Shown here piece by piece: positions 35,231 to 43,662 of a stretch of DNA of 64,000 nt. Source of the DNA: Putridiphycobacter sp045107045 (GTDB lineage Bacteria; Bacteroidota; Bacteroidia; Flavobacteriales_D; Crocinitomicaceae); contig JBGCFR010000019.1 in assembly GCA_045107045.1 (NCBI GenBank), positions 1 through 64,000 on the forward strand, given 5' to 3'. Under the pieces are notes generated by a model. The model saw only the letters and a program-made list of their open reading frames with translations. It searched no databases and had not been told where the DNA came from. Positions within the stretch are counted from its first letter, which is position 1. Each line of letters starts with the position of its first letter. Position numbers and translations under genes: made by a program.

Positions 35231-35364
35231 AAGAACAGCGTATTTTATTTCTTATATTCGCCTTTCGAAATTTCTAGAAGACAATCGGCTAAAACAGTTT
35301 TAGGTAACGACTGAGAACATACTTTAGTAAATTGTTTCTGGTAAAAAGAATAGACAGAAAACAG

Positions 35365-36135
35365 ATGAAAAAGCTATATAAATATTTACTCAATACTTTA
35401 CCTCGCCCTTTATTAATTCGCCTCAGTTATGTGTTTAGAGTGTTTGCTCCATTAGTTTATAAAGGTGACAAAGTGGAATGTCCAGTTTGTGAAAAAAAAT
35501 TCCGAAAATTTTTATCATACGGTTCTAAGGTGGCGCATAGAGACAATGTTCTTTGTCCTTACGATTTAACTTTAGAACGTCACCGTGTGATGTGGTTATA
35601 TTTGAAGAATAAGTCAGATTTTTTTACCAAACCAAATCTAAAGGTCATGCATATTGCGCCAGAGCAGTGTTTTCATGGTCTATTTAAAAAACAAAAAAAT
35701 TTAGACTATACCACTGGTGATTTATTGTCACCTATAGCAGATTTACATTTTGACTTGCATGATATTCCGTTGGAAGACGACCAGTATGAGGTTATATTTT
35801 GCAATCATGTTATGGAACATGTGAAAGATGACTTACAATGCATGAAAGAGTTGTATCGAATTATGAAACCAGGAGGTTGGGGAATTATGCAAGTGCCAAT
35901 TGATGTGAATAGAAATGAGACTTATGAGGATTGGTCAATTACAAGTCCTGAGGAACGCGAAAAGCATTTCTGGCAATATGACCATGTTAGGCTATTTGGT
36001 TTGAATTACCCTAAACGACTGGAAGAAGCTGGTTTTACAGTAGAAATAGTTGATTTTTCTAAAGAATTACCAAGTGAAACATTTGAGCGTTACAGAATTC
36101 CAAAATCAGAATTGCTGTATGTAATCAGAAAATAA
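35365..36135 (+). CDS. SAM-dependent methyltransferase with N-terminal Cys motif
   Basis: 256 residues from the ATG at 35365; the frame also opens at a TTG at 35332, which is less likely. Residues about 30-65 hold a zinc-ribbon-like set (CPVCEKKF, then VLCPYDLTLERHR). A class I methyltransferase follows with VMHIAPEQC at the SAM site, HDIPLEDDQYEVIFCNHVME and LYRIMKPGGWGIMQV. This layout is seen in Bacteroidota methyltransferases near glycan genes, but no substrate can be named. It has a leader of over 100 bases after the T9SS gene, with a weak -7-like TATATTCG at about 35262. Confidence 0.8.
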   Translation: MKKLYKYLLNTLPRPLLIRLSYVFRVFAPLVYKGDKVECPVCEKKFRKFLSYGSKVAHRDNVLCPYDLTLERHRVMWLYLKNKSDFFTKPNLKVMHIAPEQCFHGLFKKQKNLDYTTGDLLSPIADLHFDLHDIPLEDDQYEVIFCNHVMEHVKDDLQCMKELYRIMKPGGWGIMQVPIDVNRNETYEDWSITSPEEREKHFWQYDHVRLFGLNYPKRLEEAGFTVEIVDFSKELPSETFERYRIPKSELLYVIRK

Positions 36136-36148
36136 AACAGCTTAAAAG

Positions 36149-36697
36149 TTGAGAAAATTTATCTATTTCATTATTATTATTTGCTTTAATATCTCTTGTA
36201 ATGATATCAGTTCAGATAACAGTCCAATAGTTTTTAATTCAGATTCATTTAAAGAGTTAAATATTAAAGAATTTAAGATAAATTACCCTGATGATTGGGA
36301 TGTTGATACAACTGGTCGATATGGTGTTTCATTTTTTATCATCAGTCCTCAATCGGATAAGAATGACTCCTTTAAAGAAAATGTCAATTGTTTTGTTGAA
36401 AACTTAACAGATAGTTCAATGACATTGGGTAAGTATACAAGCTTAACTGAACATCAATTGACTCAAATGGTAACAGAATATGAGCCTATTCTTAATATTA
36501 GAGATTCTAGTATAAATGGTGCATATCAGAATATGGTTTACTCAGGACGTCAAGGTAAAAAGGTCTTAACATTTCAACAGTATTATTGGGTCAAAAATTC
36601 TAAAGCAATAGTTTTGACATTAACTTGCGAGAAGACTCAGTACGAAGCCTATAAAATGCTAGGGAAAGCTATTTTAGATAGTTTTACGATCAAATAA
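36149..36697 (+). CDS. Hypothetical lipoprotein, TTG start
   Basis: 182 residues. The only start that keeps the signal peptide is a TTG at 36149, giving RKFIYFIIIICFNISCND with lipobox NISC. The mature domain (INYPDDWDVDTTGRYGVSFF, FVENLTDSSMTLGKYTSL, VLTLTCEKTQYEAYKMLGKA) resembles PsbP/MOG1-like or DUF1795-type folds that start with a Y-P-x-x-W motif. Thirteen bases after the methyltransferase. Confidence 0.65.
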   Translation: MRKFIYFIIIICFNISCNDISSDNSPIVFNSDSFKELNIKEFKINYPDDWDVDTTGRYGVSFFIISPQSDKNDSFKENVNCFVENLTDSSMTLGKYTSLTEHQLTQMVTEYEPILNIRDSSINGAYQNMVYSGRQGKKVLTFQQYYWVKNSKAIVLTLTCEKTQYEAYKMLGKAILDSFTIK

Positions 36698-36701
36698 TAA
36701 A

Positions 36702-37388
36702 CTATAGTCTAGCAAATGCGAATAATTTATTATTCATCACAGTAACTACTTTATAGTGACTTCTTCTTAAAATAGGAAGAGTGGCTAGATTTCTTGCATA
36801 ATATGGGAATGGGCGCGGTAACTGAATAAATTGATCACTTTTAATAATAAGTGCACCAAAACTCATATTTGTGCCACTTGCATATTGTTTGTTTGGATAT
36901 AGGCCCTTAATCGAGTCTTTTTTGTAATCACGACTGTATCCCTCAAAATTTTGAGCTGTGTCTTCTTGAATAAGACCGAATTCAGCGGTCAAAAATTGAT
37001 TAGGTGGTTGTATTGACCCATCTATTTCTAAATATTCATTTAAAAAATCGACACTATCAAGCTGATAAGATTTAACATGTTTTGAGTCATGACTATAAAA
37101 GAAATAAACTGGACAAAAAGAAAAGCCATCTTTAAATGCTTTTATAATACTTTTATTCGTTTTTATTTGATCGTTTCTTACCTTATCAGCAGCAGCAAGG
37201 TTACCGGCACGCTCTAAAATGGCTATTTTGCGGCTTTTAGTCTGGAGTCTGACCAATAAAACACCTTTTCGTAAATAATTAATATAATACTGCGAAATTT
37301 CAGAATTGGATTTTCCTGATAAATTGGCGGGTTGAGCATGGCTATTTAACGAGCAAAAAATTAGAAAAGTGAAAAGAATAAGTCTCAT
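36702..37388 (-). CDS. Hypothetical secreted protein
   Basis: 228 residues. Signal peptide LILFTFLIFCSLNSHA. The mature part begins with a helical segment (ISQYYINYLRKGVLLVRLQT, AILERAGNLAAADKVRNDQI) and then mixed strands (AEFGLIQEDTAQNFEGYSRD, FGALIIKSDQFIQLPRPFPY). No known family. Separated from the convergent lipoprotein gene by four bases. Confidence 0.6.
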   Translation of the reverse strand: MRLILFTFLIFCSLNSHAQPANLSGKSNSEISQYYINYLRKGVLLVRLQTKSRKIAILERAGNLAAADKVRNDQIKTNKSIIKAFKDGFSFCPVYFFYSHDSKHVKSYQLDSVDFLNEYLEIDGSIQPPNQFLTAEFGLIQEDTAQNFEGYSRDYKKDSIKGLYPNKQYASGTNMSFGALIIKSDQFIQLPRPFPYYARNLATLPILRRSHYKVVTVMNNKLFAFARL

Positions 37389-37445
37389 AAAATAGTGTAT
37401 TTATTTTGATGTCTTTATTTAATATTAGTTCATAATATGCAATAC

Positions 37446-38444
37446 TTATACCAAGTTTCTACCAATGGCATTACCTATTGCTGGTAATGACTGCATCAGC
37501 GCCTCAAATTCTGCATGATTTAACTGCTGAGATGCATCCGATTTAGCTGTTTTAGGTGTAGGGTGCACTTCAATAATTAATCCATCTACTCCCATAGCCA
37601 TACAAGCACGGGTTAAATCTGGTACTCCGTAAGCATGGCCCATAGCGTGACTTGGATCTAAAATAACAGGTAAATTAGTATATTCCTTTAGGTATGCTAC
37701 ACCGCATAAGTCAAGGGTAAACCTTGTTTTTGTTTCAAAAGTACGTAACCCTCTTTCACAAATGGCAACATTATCATTTCCACCTGATAATACAAATTCC
37801 GCACATTGAACAGTTTCTTGCAGTGTTGAACCAAATCCGCGCTTAATCATAACGGGTTTAGTTGTTTTAGCACAAGCACGCAAAATACCTTGATCGTACA
37901 TGGCTTTTGCACCAATTTGAATAATATCAGAATTTTCAATTACTTCGTGTACATGAGTAGCATCTCTTACTTCTGTAATAACAGCTAATCCATGCTGTGA
38001 TCTCATTTTTGAAAGTAGTTGTAAACCGGCAAAGCCTAATCCTTGAAAGCTGTAAGGTGAAGTTCTTGGTTTATAGCAACCGCCTCTCAGCATGCTTAAA
38101 TTCATAGATTTTAATAATTCACTTGACGCTTGAATTTGTGATTCCGATTCAACTGAACAAGGGCCAGCAATCATAATGGTATTATTAGTTTTACCACCAA
38201 TTCTTACATTTCCAAATTGAATCTCACGAGTTTCATTCATGTATTGTCTTGAAGATAATTGCATATCATCCGGAAAAGTAAAACTCTCCAAAACCAAATC
38301 TTCAATACCATTAGGTACTTCTTTTAATGAAGATGATGTGATTAATACAAAGTGTGACTTTCTTTCAATGACGAAAGCACCAGCCTTAGCAGCTACTTCA
38401 TTAGCTTTACCTAAGCCAATTTCTTTTTTTAAATGGATAATCAT
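37446..38444 (-). CDS. aroF: DAHP synthase (type I-beta with N-terminal ferredoxin-like domain)
   Basis: 332 residues; condenses PEP and erythrose 4-phosphate, the entry step of the shikimate pathway. The first 80 residues form the ferredoxin-like regulatory domain (MIIHLKKEIGL onward) that in related thermophile enzymes gives feedback inhibition by Tyr/Phe. The barrel shows IMIAGPCSVES, LRGGCYKPRTSPYSFQGLG, KPVMIKRGFG and ILDPSHAMGH. It overlaps the upstream epimerase-CBS gene by four bases. It is the second DAHP synthase in the window, with a different regulatory domain from that at 2672-3739. Confidence 0.95.
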   Translation of the reverse strand: MIIHLKKEIGLGKANEVAAKAGAFVIERKSHFVLITSSSLKEVPNGIEDLVLESFTFPDDMQLSSRQYMNETREIQFGNVRIGGKTNNTIMIAGPCSVESESQIQASSELLKSMNLSMLRGGCYKPRTSPYSFQGLGFAGLQLLSKMRSQHGLAVITEVRDATHVHEVIENSDIIQIGAKAMYDQGILRACAKTTKPVMIKRGFGSTLQETVQCAEFVLSGGNDNVAICERGLRTFETKTRFTLDLCGVAYLKEYTNLPVILDPSHAMGHAYGVPDLTRACMAMGVDGLIIEVHPTPKTAKSDASQQLNHAEFEALMQSLPAIGNAIGRNLV

Positions 38445-39451
38445 ATTTCTCCTTTAATTAAATTCATAAAGTTAAGTGTACCCACCAGTTCATTGTTATC
38501 ATTGACAACCGGAAGATACAGTATTGTTTTATTACTGTTTTTGACAAATCTAATCATGTCTAAAACAGAAGCGTTTTCGTTTATTACGAGTGGCGAACTA
38601 TTAATGATTTGATTCATTTCAATGCCATTTAATTGTTCAATATGTTGCAATAACCCACTTCTTAAATCAGCATTGCCTATAATTCCGTTAAGGATATTGT
38701 CAGCTTCCAGAACAGCGGTGAACCCGAGTTTACCTTGGTTCATAGTATTAATGACATTTTTTAGGTTTAATTGATCTCTAAATAGGTAAGGTGACTCGTC
38801 TAAGTCTAACATAAAGTCTTTCACCAAAAAGTGCGATTCAATTTCATTTAGTTTCAAGTTTAATAGTGCAGAGCCAATCGTACTTGAATTGAAAAGGTAT
38901 GATCCAGAAACGGAAGCATAAACTCCCATATTTCTTAAAATAAATGAAACTTCACCATTAACACCACCGTCAACATGAATCCGTTTATTTGGGAACTGTT
39001 TTTTAAAATCTCTTATGCGTCTAAAATTTCGACTATCAAATGAGCCACCACTTTCGCCTGGAATAGTGGCCATAAATAAAATGAAGTCAAACCTATCTTT
39101 ATATTGTTCAAATACTTCTATTGGAGTATTAGATGTAATAGATAAACCAAGTTGACCTTTAAAATCGTTAGGGATATTTAGCGTTTTGTCAGTTAAATCT
39201 TCATATTGAAAAGTAACAAAATCAATTTGGTGTTTTTTAATTCCATCAAAGTAAGCTTCTGGATTCCCAGTAATGATATGCAGATCGATTGGAATTTTTG
39301 AATTAGATTTCATTGTGGCAACGTCATCAAAAACAGCTAAATTATCCTTACAATCTACATGGATCATGTCTACATAGTTATCATTCAAATTTTGAATGGT
39401 TGTGGCCAAAGTATTGATTTTATCAGAGTATATAGAGGCAGATATTTTCAA
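38441..39451 (-). CDS. Ribulose-phosphate 3-epimerase-like barrel fused to CBS domains
   Basis: 336 residues. Residues 1 to about 205 are an epimerase barrel: start KISASIYS, His31 and Asp33 in MIHVDCKD, His58 in DLHIITGNPEAY, a PGESGGSFD loop where the family has the GxxGQxF loop, and Asp161 in HVDGGV. All four usual metal/catalytic positions are kept. Residues about 210-336 are a CBS pair (VINTMNQGKLGFTAVLEADN, SVLDMIRFVKNSNKTILYLP), which normally bind adenine nucleotides. This fusion is unusual. It overlaps the DAHP synthase gene by four bases and follows a lipoprotein gene by one base. Confidence 0.85.
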   Translation of the reverse strand: MKISASIYSDKINTLATTIQNLNDNYVDMIHVDCKDNLAVFDDVATMKSNSKIPIDLHIITGNPEAYFDGIKKHQIDFVTFQYEDLTDKTLNIPNDFKGQLGLSITSNTPIEVFEQYKDRFDFILFMATIPGESGGSFDSRNFRRIRDFKKQFPNKRIHVDGGVNGEVSFILRNMGVYASVSGSYLFNSSTIGSALLNLKLNEIESHFLVKDFMLDLDESPYLFRDQLNLKNVINTMNQGKLGFTAVLEADNILNGIIGNADLRSGLLQHIEQLNGIEMNQIINSSPLVINENASVLDMIRFVKNSNKTILYLPVVNDNNELVGTLNFMNLIKGEI

Positions 39452-39452
39452 A

Positions 39453-39839
39453 TTATCTTACTATTATTGGGTTAAAATATGAATCTGTAATTTCAATGAC
39501 AAAATTACGATTTTTAAAAACGTTTGTACCTATGGCTTCCTCTAAAAATGCAATTTCTTTTAGTTTGCTGTCAGGTACAGATTTTAAACTGTCATTCAGA
39601 ATCATTTTTAAAACAAAAGAATCTGAATTACTAGTTAGTTTTACCGAGTGTACTTGTGATGGATGAATGAGTTTATTTTCTTTAAAAAAAATACCTAGCG
39701 ATTTTACGTATTCTATCTGAATCTCCTTACTGTAATATATTTCTAAATTACCAACCTTATGTAATTTACCATTTCCAGATCCACAACTAATTACAATTGC
39801 TGCGAATAATGCTAATACGAACCATTTTATTGGTTTCAT
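39453..39839 (-). CDS. Small lipoprotein, first gene of the epimerase/DAHP synthase operon
   Basis: 128 residues. Signal with lipobox VISC (KWFVLALFAAIVISCGSG). The rest is a small alpha/beta domain (VGNLEIYYSKEIQIEYVKSL, DSFVLKMILNDS) with no known family. It stops one base before the epimerase-CBS start, so it shares the transcript, but a functional link to sugar-phosphate metabolism is not evident. Confidence 0.65.
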   Translation of the reverse strand: MKPIKWFVLALFAAIVISCGSGNGKLHKVGNLEIYYSKEIQIEYVKSLGIFFKENKLIHPSQVHSVKLTSNSDSFVLKMILNDSLKSVPDSKLKEIAFLEEAIGTNVFKNRNFVIEITDSYFNPIIVR

Positions 39840-39912
39840 TTATTTTTATTATTTTGCATTAGTGGCATAATGAATTCTTAATTTTTCACTAAAGAGTTTA
39901 AAGATAGTTTTT

Positions 39913-40740
39913 ATGATTGAATTGAAAAATAAAAAATACATAGGAGGTAATAATCGAGTAGCATTGTATGATATTTTTTTACCAGAAAATCCCATTGGAA
40001 TGATTGTTTTCGCTCATGGTTATAAAGGTTTTAAAGATTGGGGTGCTTGGGATTTAGTGGCAAAATATTTTGTTGAAAATAACTTTGGATTCATTAAGTT
40101 CAATTTTTCACACAATGGCGGAACAGAGTTAGAACCAATAGACTTTCCAGACTTAGATAGTTTTGGTAAAAATACGTATTCATTAGAGTTATTTGATCTG
40201 GAAAAAATGATCACTATTGCAGATCGCATTTGTGTAGAAAGAAAGTGGCAAATTCCAATTCACCTTATTGGACATAGCAGAGGAGGAGGAATGGTGATTT
40301 TGCAAGGAGCTAAGGATGAACGCATAAATAAAGTAGTGTCATGGGCTGGAATTTCGAATATTGAGAATAGGTTTCCCAAAGATGATGAATTAACTGATTG
40401 GGAATTAGCAGGAGTGATGTATGTTGCAAATGTTAGAACAAATCAGCAAATGCCGCACTTTTATAGCTTTTATGAAGATTACCTGATTAATAAATCTAAT
40501 CTAAATATTGAATCCGCTTGTGAAAAAATGACTAAACCATTTATTCAAATACATGGAGATATGGATTTGTCTGTCAGTATTTCAGAAGGTATTTTGATAT
40601 CACGCTGGACCGATACAAGAATTGAAATTGTAAAAGGAGCGGGGCATACATTCCAAACAAAACATCCATGGGAATCGACGACTTTGCCTGATGATATGAA
40701 AGCAGTTGTTGAAAAAACTTTGAGTTTTTTGATCGCATAA
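39913..40740 (+). CDS. Alpha/beta hydrolase (dienelactone hydrolase/esterase-like)
   Basis: 275 residues, no signal peptide. The oxyanion region is MIVFAHGYKGFKDWG, the nucleophile elbow GHSRGGG, the Asp near QIHGDMDLSVS and the His in GAGHTFQ, a complete triad. The substrate cannot be deduced. Monocistronic; 90 bases before rseP. Confidence 0.85.
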   Translation: MIELKNKKYIGGNNRVALYDIFLPENPIGMIVFAHGYKGFKDWGAWDLVAKYFVENNFGFIKFNFSHNGGTELEPIDFPDLDSFGKNTYSLELFDLEKMITIADRICVERKWQIPIHLIGHSRGGGMVILQGAKDERINKVVSWAGISNIENRFPKDDELTDWELAGVMYVANVRTNQQMPHFYSFYEDYLINKSNLNIESACEKMTKPFIQIHGDMDLSVSISEGILISRWTDTRIEIVKGAGHTFQTKHPWESTTLPDDMKAVVEKTLSFLIA

Positions 40741-40804
40741 ATGGTGCTTGACTGATTTTTTGAACTTTTAACGGATATTAAATCCACATAAAAAATAAAT
40801 CGGT

Positions 40805-40812
40805 TAACTTTG
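40805..40812 (+). promoter_or_regulatory. Candidate -7 element for rseP
   Basis: TAACTTTG, a full consensus match, 18 bases before the rseP ATG. No -33 element at proper spacing. Confidence 0.5.
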
Positions 40813-40830
40813 GCTTTTCAAATTTAAAAC

Positions 40831-42147
40831 ATGGAATACCTTATACAGGGCGGTCAATTATTATTAAGCTTATCATTATTAATTGTTTTACACGAGTTTG
40901 GTCACTATTTACCAGCTAGGTGGTTTAACATAAAAGTAGAAAAATTTTACTTATTCTTTGATTATAAATTTTCCTTATTCAAAAAGAAAATTAAGGATAC
41001 AGAATGGGGAATTGGATGGATTCCATTGGGAGGATATGTTAAAATTTCTGGAATGATCGACGAATCCATGGATAAAGAACAAATGGAGAAGCCACCAGAA
41101 GATTGGGAGTTCCGTTCTAAACCAGCTTGGCAAAGATTAATTGTTATGATTGGTGGTGTAACTGTGAATTTAATTGTTGGTTGTGTTATCTATATAGGTT
41201 TAATGTTCGCCTATGGTGAAGAGGTCATTGAAGTAAGTGAAGCAGAGTATGGGTTTTCAGTTGAAGAGCATTTTGAACAATTTGGATTTGTAGATGGTGA
41301 TCAGATTATTACTATTAATGGCGAAGTACCACGTGATGTGGCGAGATTAGGTTTAGAAATAGCTTTAAATGGTGCAAGAGATTTTAAAGTAAAGCATCCC
41401 AATGGAATTACGGAAACGATTTCTTTGCCCGAAGATATAGACATGACTATGTTTAAGGAAGGGGCTATGCGTGCGTTTGATTTACGCTTTATAGCTGAAA
41501 TTGATGAAGTCACTCCAAGAGCTGAAAAATTCGGATTAAAAACTGGAGATATAGTTACTTCAATAAATGGTGAAACGGTAAAATTTTGGGATGAGTTTAC
41601 GACTATTGTTCGTGCTAATCCAGGAAATGATTTAGAGGCCATAGTTAATCGTAATGGGGTAGATGTCAATTTGACTTTGAATGTTGATTCTTCAGGCGCA
41701 GTTGGTGTTCGTCCAGAAAGTCACTTTGACGAAAAAATAACCTCTATCTCATATAGTTTTTTTGAAAGTATTCCAAGAGGTGTAAAGGCTGGTTTCACAA
41801 CACTAGCGAATTATGTAAAACAATTTAAATATGTATTTACATCTAAAGGAGCAACTAGTGTAGGTGGTTTTGGAGCCATTGGTGGATTGTTTGATAAAAC
41901 ATGGAACTGGCAGTCGTTTTGGGAGAATACTGCTCTTATATCTATTATTCTAGCTTTTATGAATTTCTTACCAATTCCGGCGTTAGATGGTGGTCATATT
42001 ATGTTCTTACTATATGAATTAGTAAGTGGTCGTAAGCCAAATGAAAAGTTAATGGAGTATGCTCAAATTGGTGGCATGATCTTTTTATTAGCTCTGCTGC
42101 TCTACGCCAATGGTAACGACGTGGTCAAGCTGTTTACCGGAGGGTAA
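40831..42147 (+). CDS. rseP: Site-2 intramembrane zinc protease RseP
   Basis: 438 residues, four membrane segments. Zinc ligands are in H21EFGH25 and the C-terminal LDG motif (PIPALDGGHIMFLLYE). Two PDZ domains lie between (DGDQIITINGEVPRD and KTGDIVTSINGETVKF). RseP cuts anti-sigma factors or signal-peptide remnants in the inner membrane. The window also encodes an ECF sigma/anti-sigma pair (25774-27127) that might be a client, but this is only a possibility. The N-terminal active-site segment and the PDZ-LDG order match the family. Confidence 0.94.
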   Translation: MEYLIQGGQLLLSLSLLIVLHEFGHYLPARWFNIKVEKFYLFFDYKFSLFKKKIKDTEWGIGWIPLGGYVKISGMIDESMDKEQMEKPPEDWEFRSKPAWQRLIVMIGGVTVNLIVGCVIYIGLMFAYGEEVIEVSEAEYGFSVEEHFEQFGFVDGDQIITINGEVPRDVARLGLEIALNGARDFKVKHPNGITETISLPEDIDMTMFKEGAMRAFDLRFIAEIDEVTPRAEKFGLKTGDIVTSINGETVKFWDEFTTIVRANPGNDLEAIVNRNGVDVNLTLNVDSSGAVGVRPESHFDEKITSISYSFFESIPRGVKAGFTTLANYVKQFKYVFTSKGATSVGGFGAIGGLFDKTWNWQSFWENTALISIILAFMNFLPIPALDGGHIMFLLYELVSGRKPNEKLMEYAQIGGMIFLLALLLYANGNDVVKLFTGG

Positions 42148-42181
42148 TTGTTTTTTCTTGCTACGAATATTATGTAATACT

Positions 42182-43660
42182 TTACTTTTTCTTTAAGTAA
42201 AGTGCCAATAATGCATTTTTGTCGGCTTTACCGTTTTGATTGAGAGGAATTTCATTAACTATTTTAATGTCGGCTGGCACCATGTATTTTGGTAAGGTCT
42301 TTTCCAGATCATTTTTAATGGTGTCTAATTCAACATTAACATTAGGTTGTAACTGAACCAAACTCACAATTTTTTTAACAGTGTCGTTTCTTTTTAAAGG
42401 GATTGTAGCACTTTGAAGTATATAAGTAAAGTCATCCAAAACGGACGTGATTTCGTTCAGTTCAATTCTGTAACCATGGAGCTTGACCATATCGTCATTC
42501 CTGCCATGGAAAAATAGTAATCCATTTTCCAAATAGCCTTTGTCTCCTGTTCTAAATGCCCTTTCACCATTAATTTTAGTGAACTTAGAAGCATTTAGAT
42601 CGGGTCTGTTAACATAGCCAGAGGCCACATTTGGTCCAATAATTACAATTTCATCATCAATAATCTCTAGTTTACTTTCCACCTTTGAAATACCAACCGG
42701 TAGTGGGTTATGCTGTTCTAAAACCTCATTCGTGATAGTAACAATGGTAGTAGCGACTGTTGCTTCGGTTGGTCCGTAAGTGTTTATAACTCTCGATTTC
42801 GGGAATTTTTTCACTAATGTTTTGGCAAGCGGGTGTGGTAAAATTTCACCACAAAATAAGAAGGCTTCAATTTGATTAAATACAGTATTGTTATCAATTC
42901 GAGAATAAATTAGCGCAAATGAAGGTGTGGACACCCATACCGAACCGTTGTATTTCTGAATTCTATCTAATAAAAGGGTAGGGTCGCTAGTTTGAGCTTT
43001 AGTATTTAAAAGCAGTGTTGCACCCAGTGCTCCAAATGTCATCAATTCAAATACTGATAGGTCAAAACTCAAAGGAGCGGTATTAATCAAAACAGAATTA
43101 GATGAGAATTTGAAGTCGTCTCCTGTCATCCATTTTGTAAAGGATTGCACAGCCTCGGTACTAATTTGCACTCCTTTTGGCTCACCAGTGCTACCTGAAG
43201 TGAAAATAATGTAAACTAAATGATTTGTCTTCCTTTTAATATCAGTTCTATACGAGGTCTCTAGTGATTTGAGGTGGTATGAACCTTGTGCATTAAATAA
43301 GCTTGAGATATTATCAAAATCGATATCACTTTCACTCGTATTAATGAGCAGCTGGCTGCCAGACGCTGAAATGATTTTCTGAACTCTTTCTAAAGGATAT
43401 ATTTCATCAACCGGGATATATGGTATTTTCAACTGCATTAAAGCATATGCTGAAATAATCATTCGAGCCGATTTATGACCATAAAGCACAACAGGATCAA
43501 TCAAATTGTTTAAGTTTTGTGTGCTAAGGTAGTCCACTAAATGGTCGACTTCTGCTTTGAATTCATGCCAAGTTAATGACATGTCACTTCCTATAACAGC
43601 AAGCTGGCTTGGGTGGATATCCAAGTCTATAAATTCTTTATTTTCGAAGCAAAACTTCAT
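42182..43660 (-). CDS. dltA: DltA-like D-alanine-carrier protein ligase
   Basis: 492 residues, an adenylate-forming enzyme that activates D-alanine and loads it on DltC. Motifs: ATP loop IIFTSGSTGEPKGVQIS, NTYGPTEATVA, FRTGDKGY, the hinge region KLHGYRIELNEI, and the C-terminal catalytic Lys478 in NQNGKADK. Cys270 in FLFCGEILP matches the Cys that marks D-alanine-specific DltA in Bacillus (268/269), which supports D-Ala over other substrates. Last gene of the C-D-X-B-A operon, two bases after dltB. Confidence 0.9.
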   Translation of the reverse strand: MKFCFENKEFIDLDIHPSQLAVIGSDMSLTWHEFKAEVDHLVDYLSTQNLNNLIDPVVLYGHKSARMIISAYALMQLKIPYIPVDEIYPLERVQKIISASGSQLLINTSESDIDFDNISSLFNAQGSYHLKSLETSYRTDIKRKTNHLVYIIFTSGSTGEPKGVQISTEAVQSFTKWMTGDDFKFSSNSVLINTAPLSFDLSVFELMTFGALGATLLLNTKAQTSDPTLLLDRIQKYNGSVWVSTPSFALIYSRIDNNTVFNQIEAFLFCGEILPHPLAKTLVKKFPKSRVINTYGPTEATVATTIVTITNEVLEQHNPLPVGISKVESKLEIIDDEIVIIGPNVASGYVNRPDLNASKFTKINGERAFRTGDKGYLENGLLFFHGRNDDMVKLHGYRIELNEITSVLDDFTYILQSATIPLKRNDTVKKIVSLVQLQPNVNVELDTIKNDLEKTLPKYMVPADIKIVNEIPLNQNGKADKNALLALYLKKK

Positions 43661-43662
43661 AC

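Noticed and set aside
35332..35364. Eleven extra residues for the methyltransferase from a TTG
   Set aside because: An ATG follows at 35365 with the expected start; the TTG has no support.
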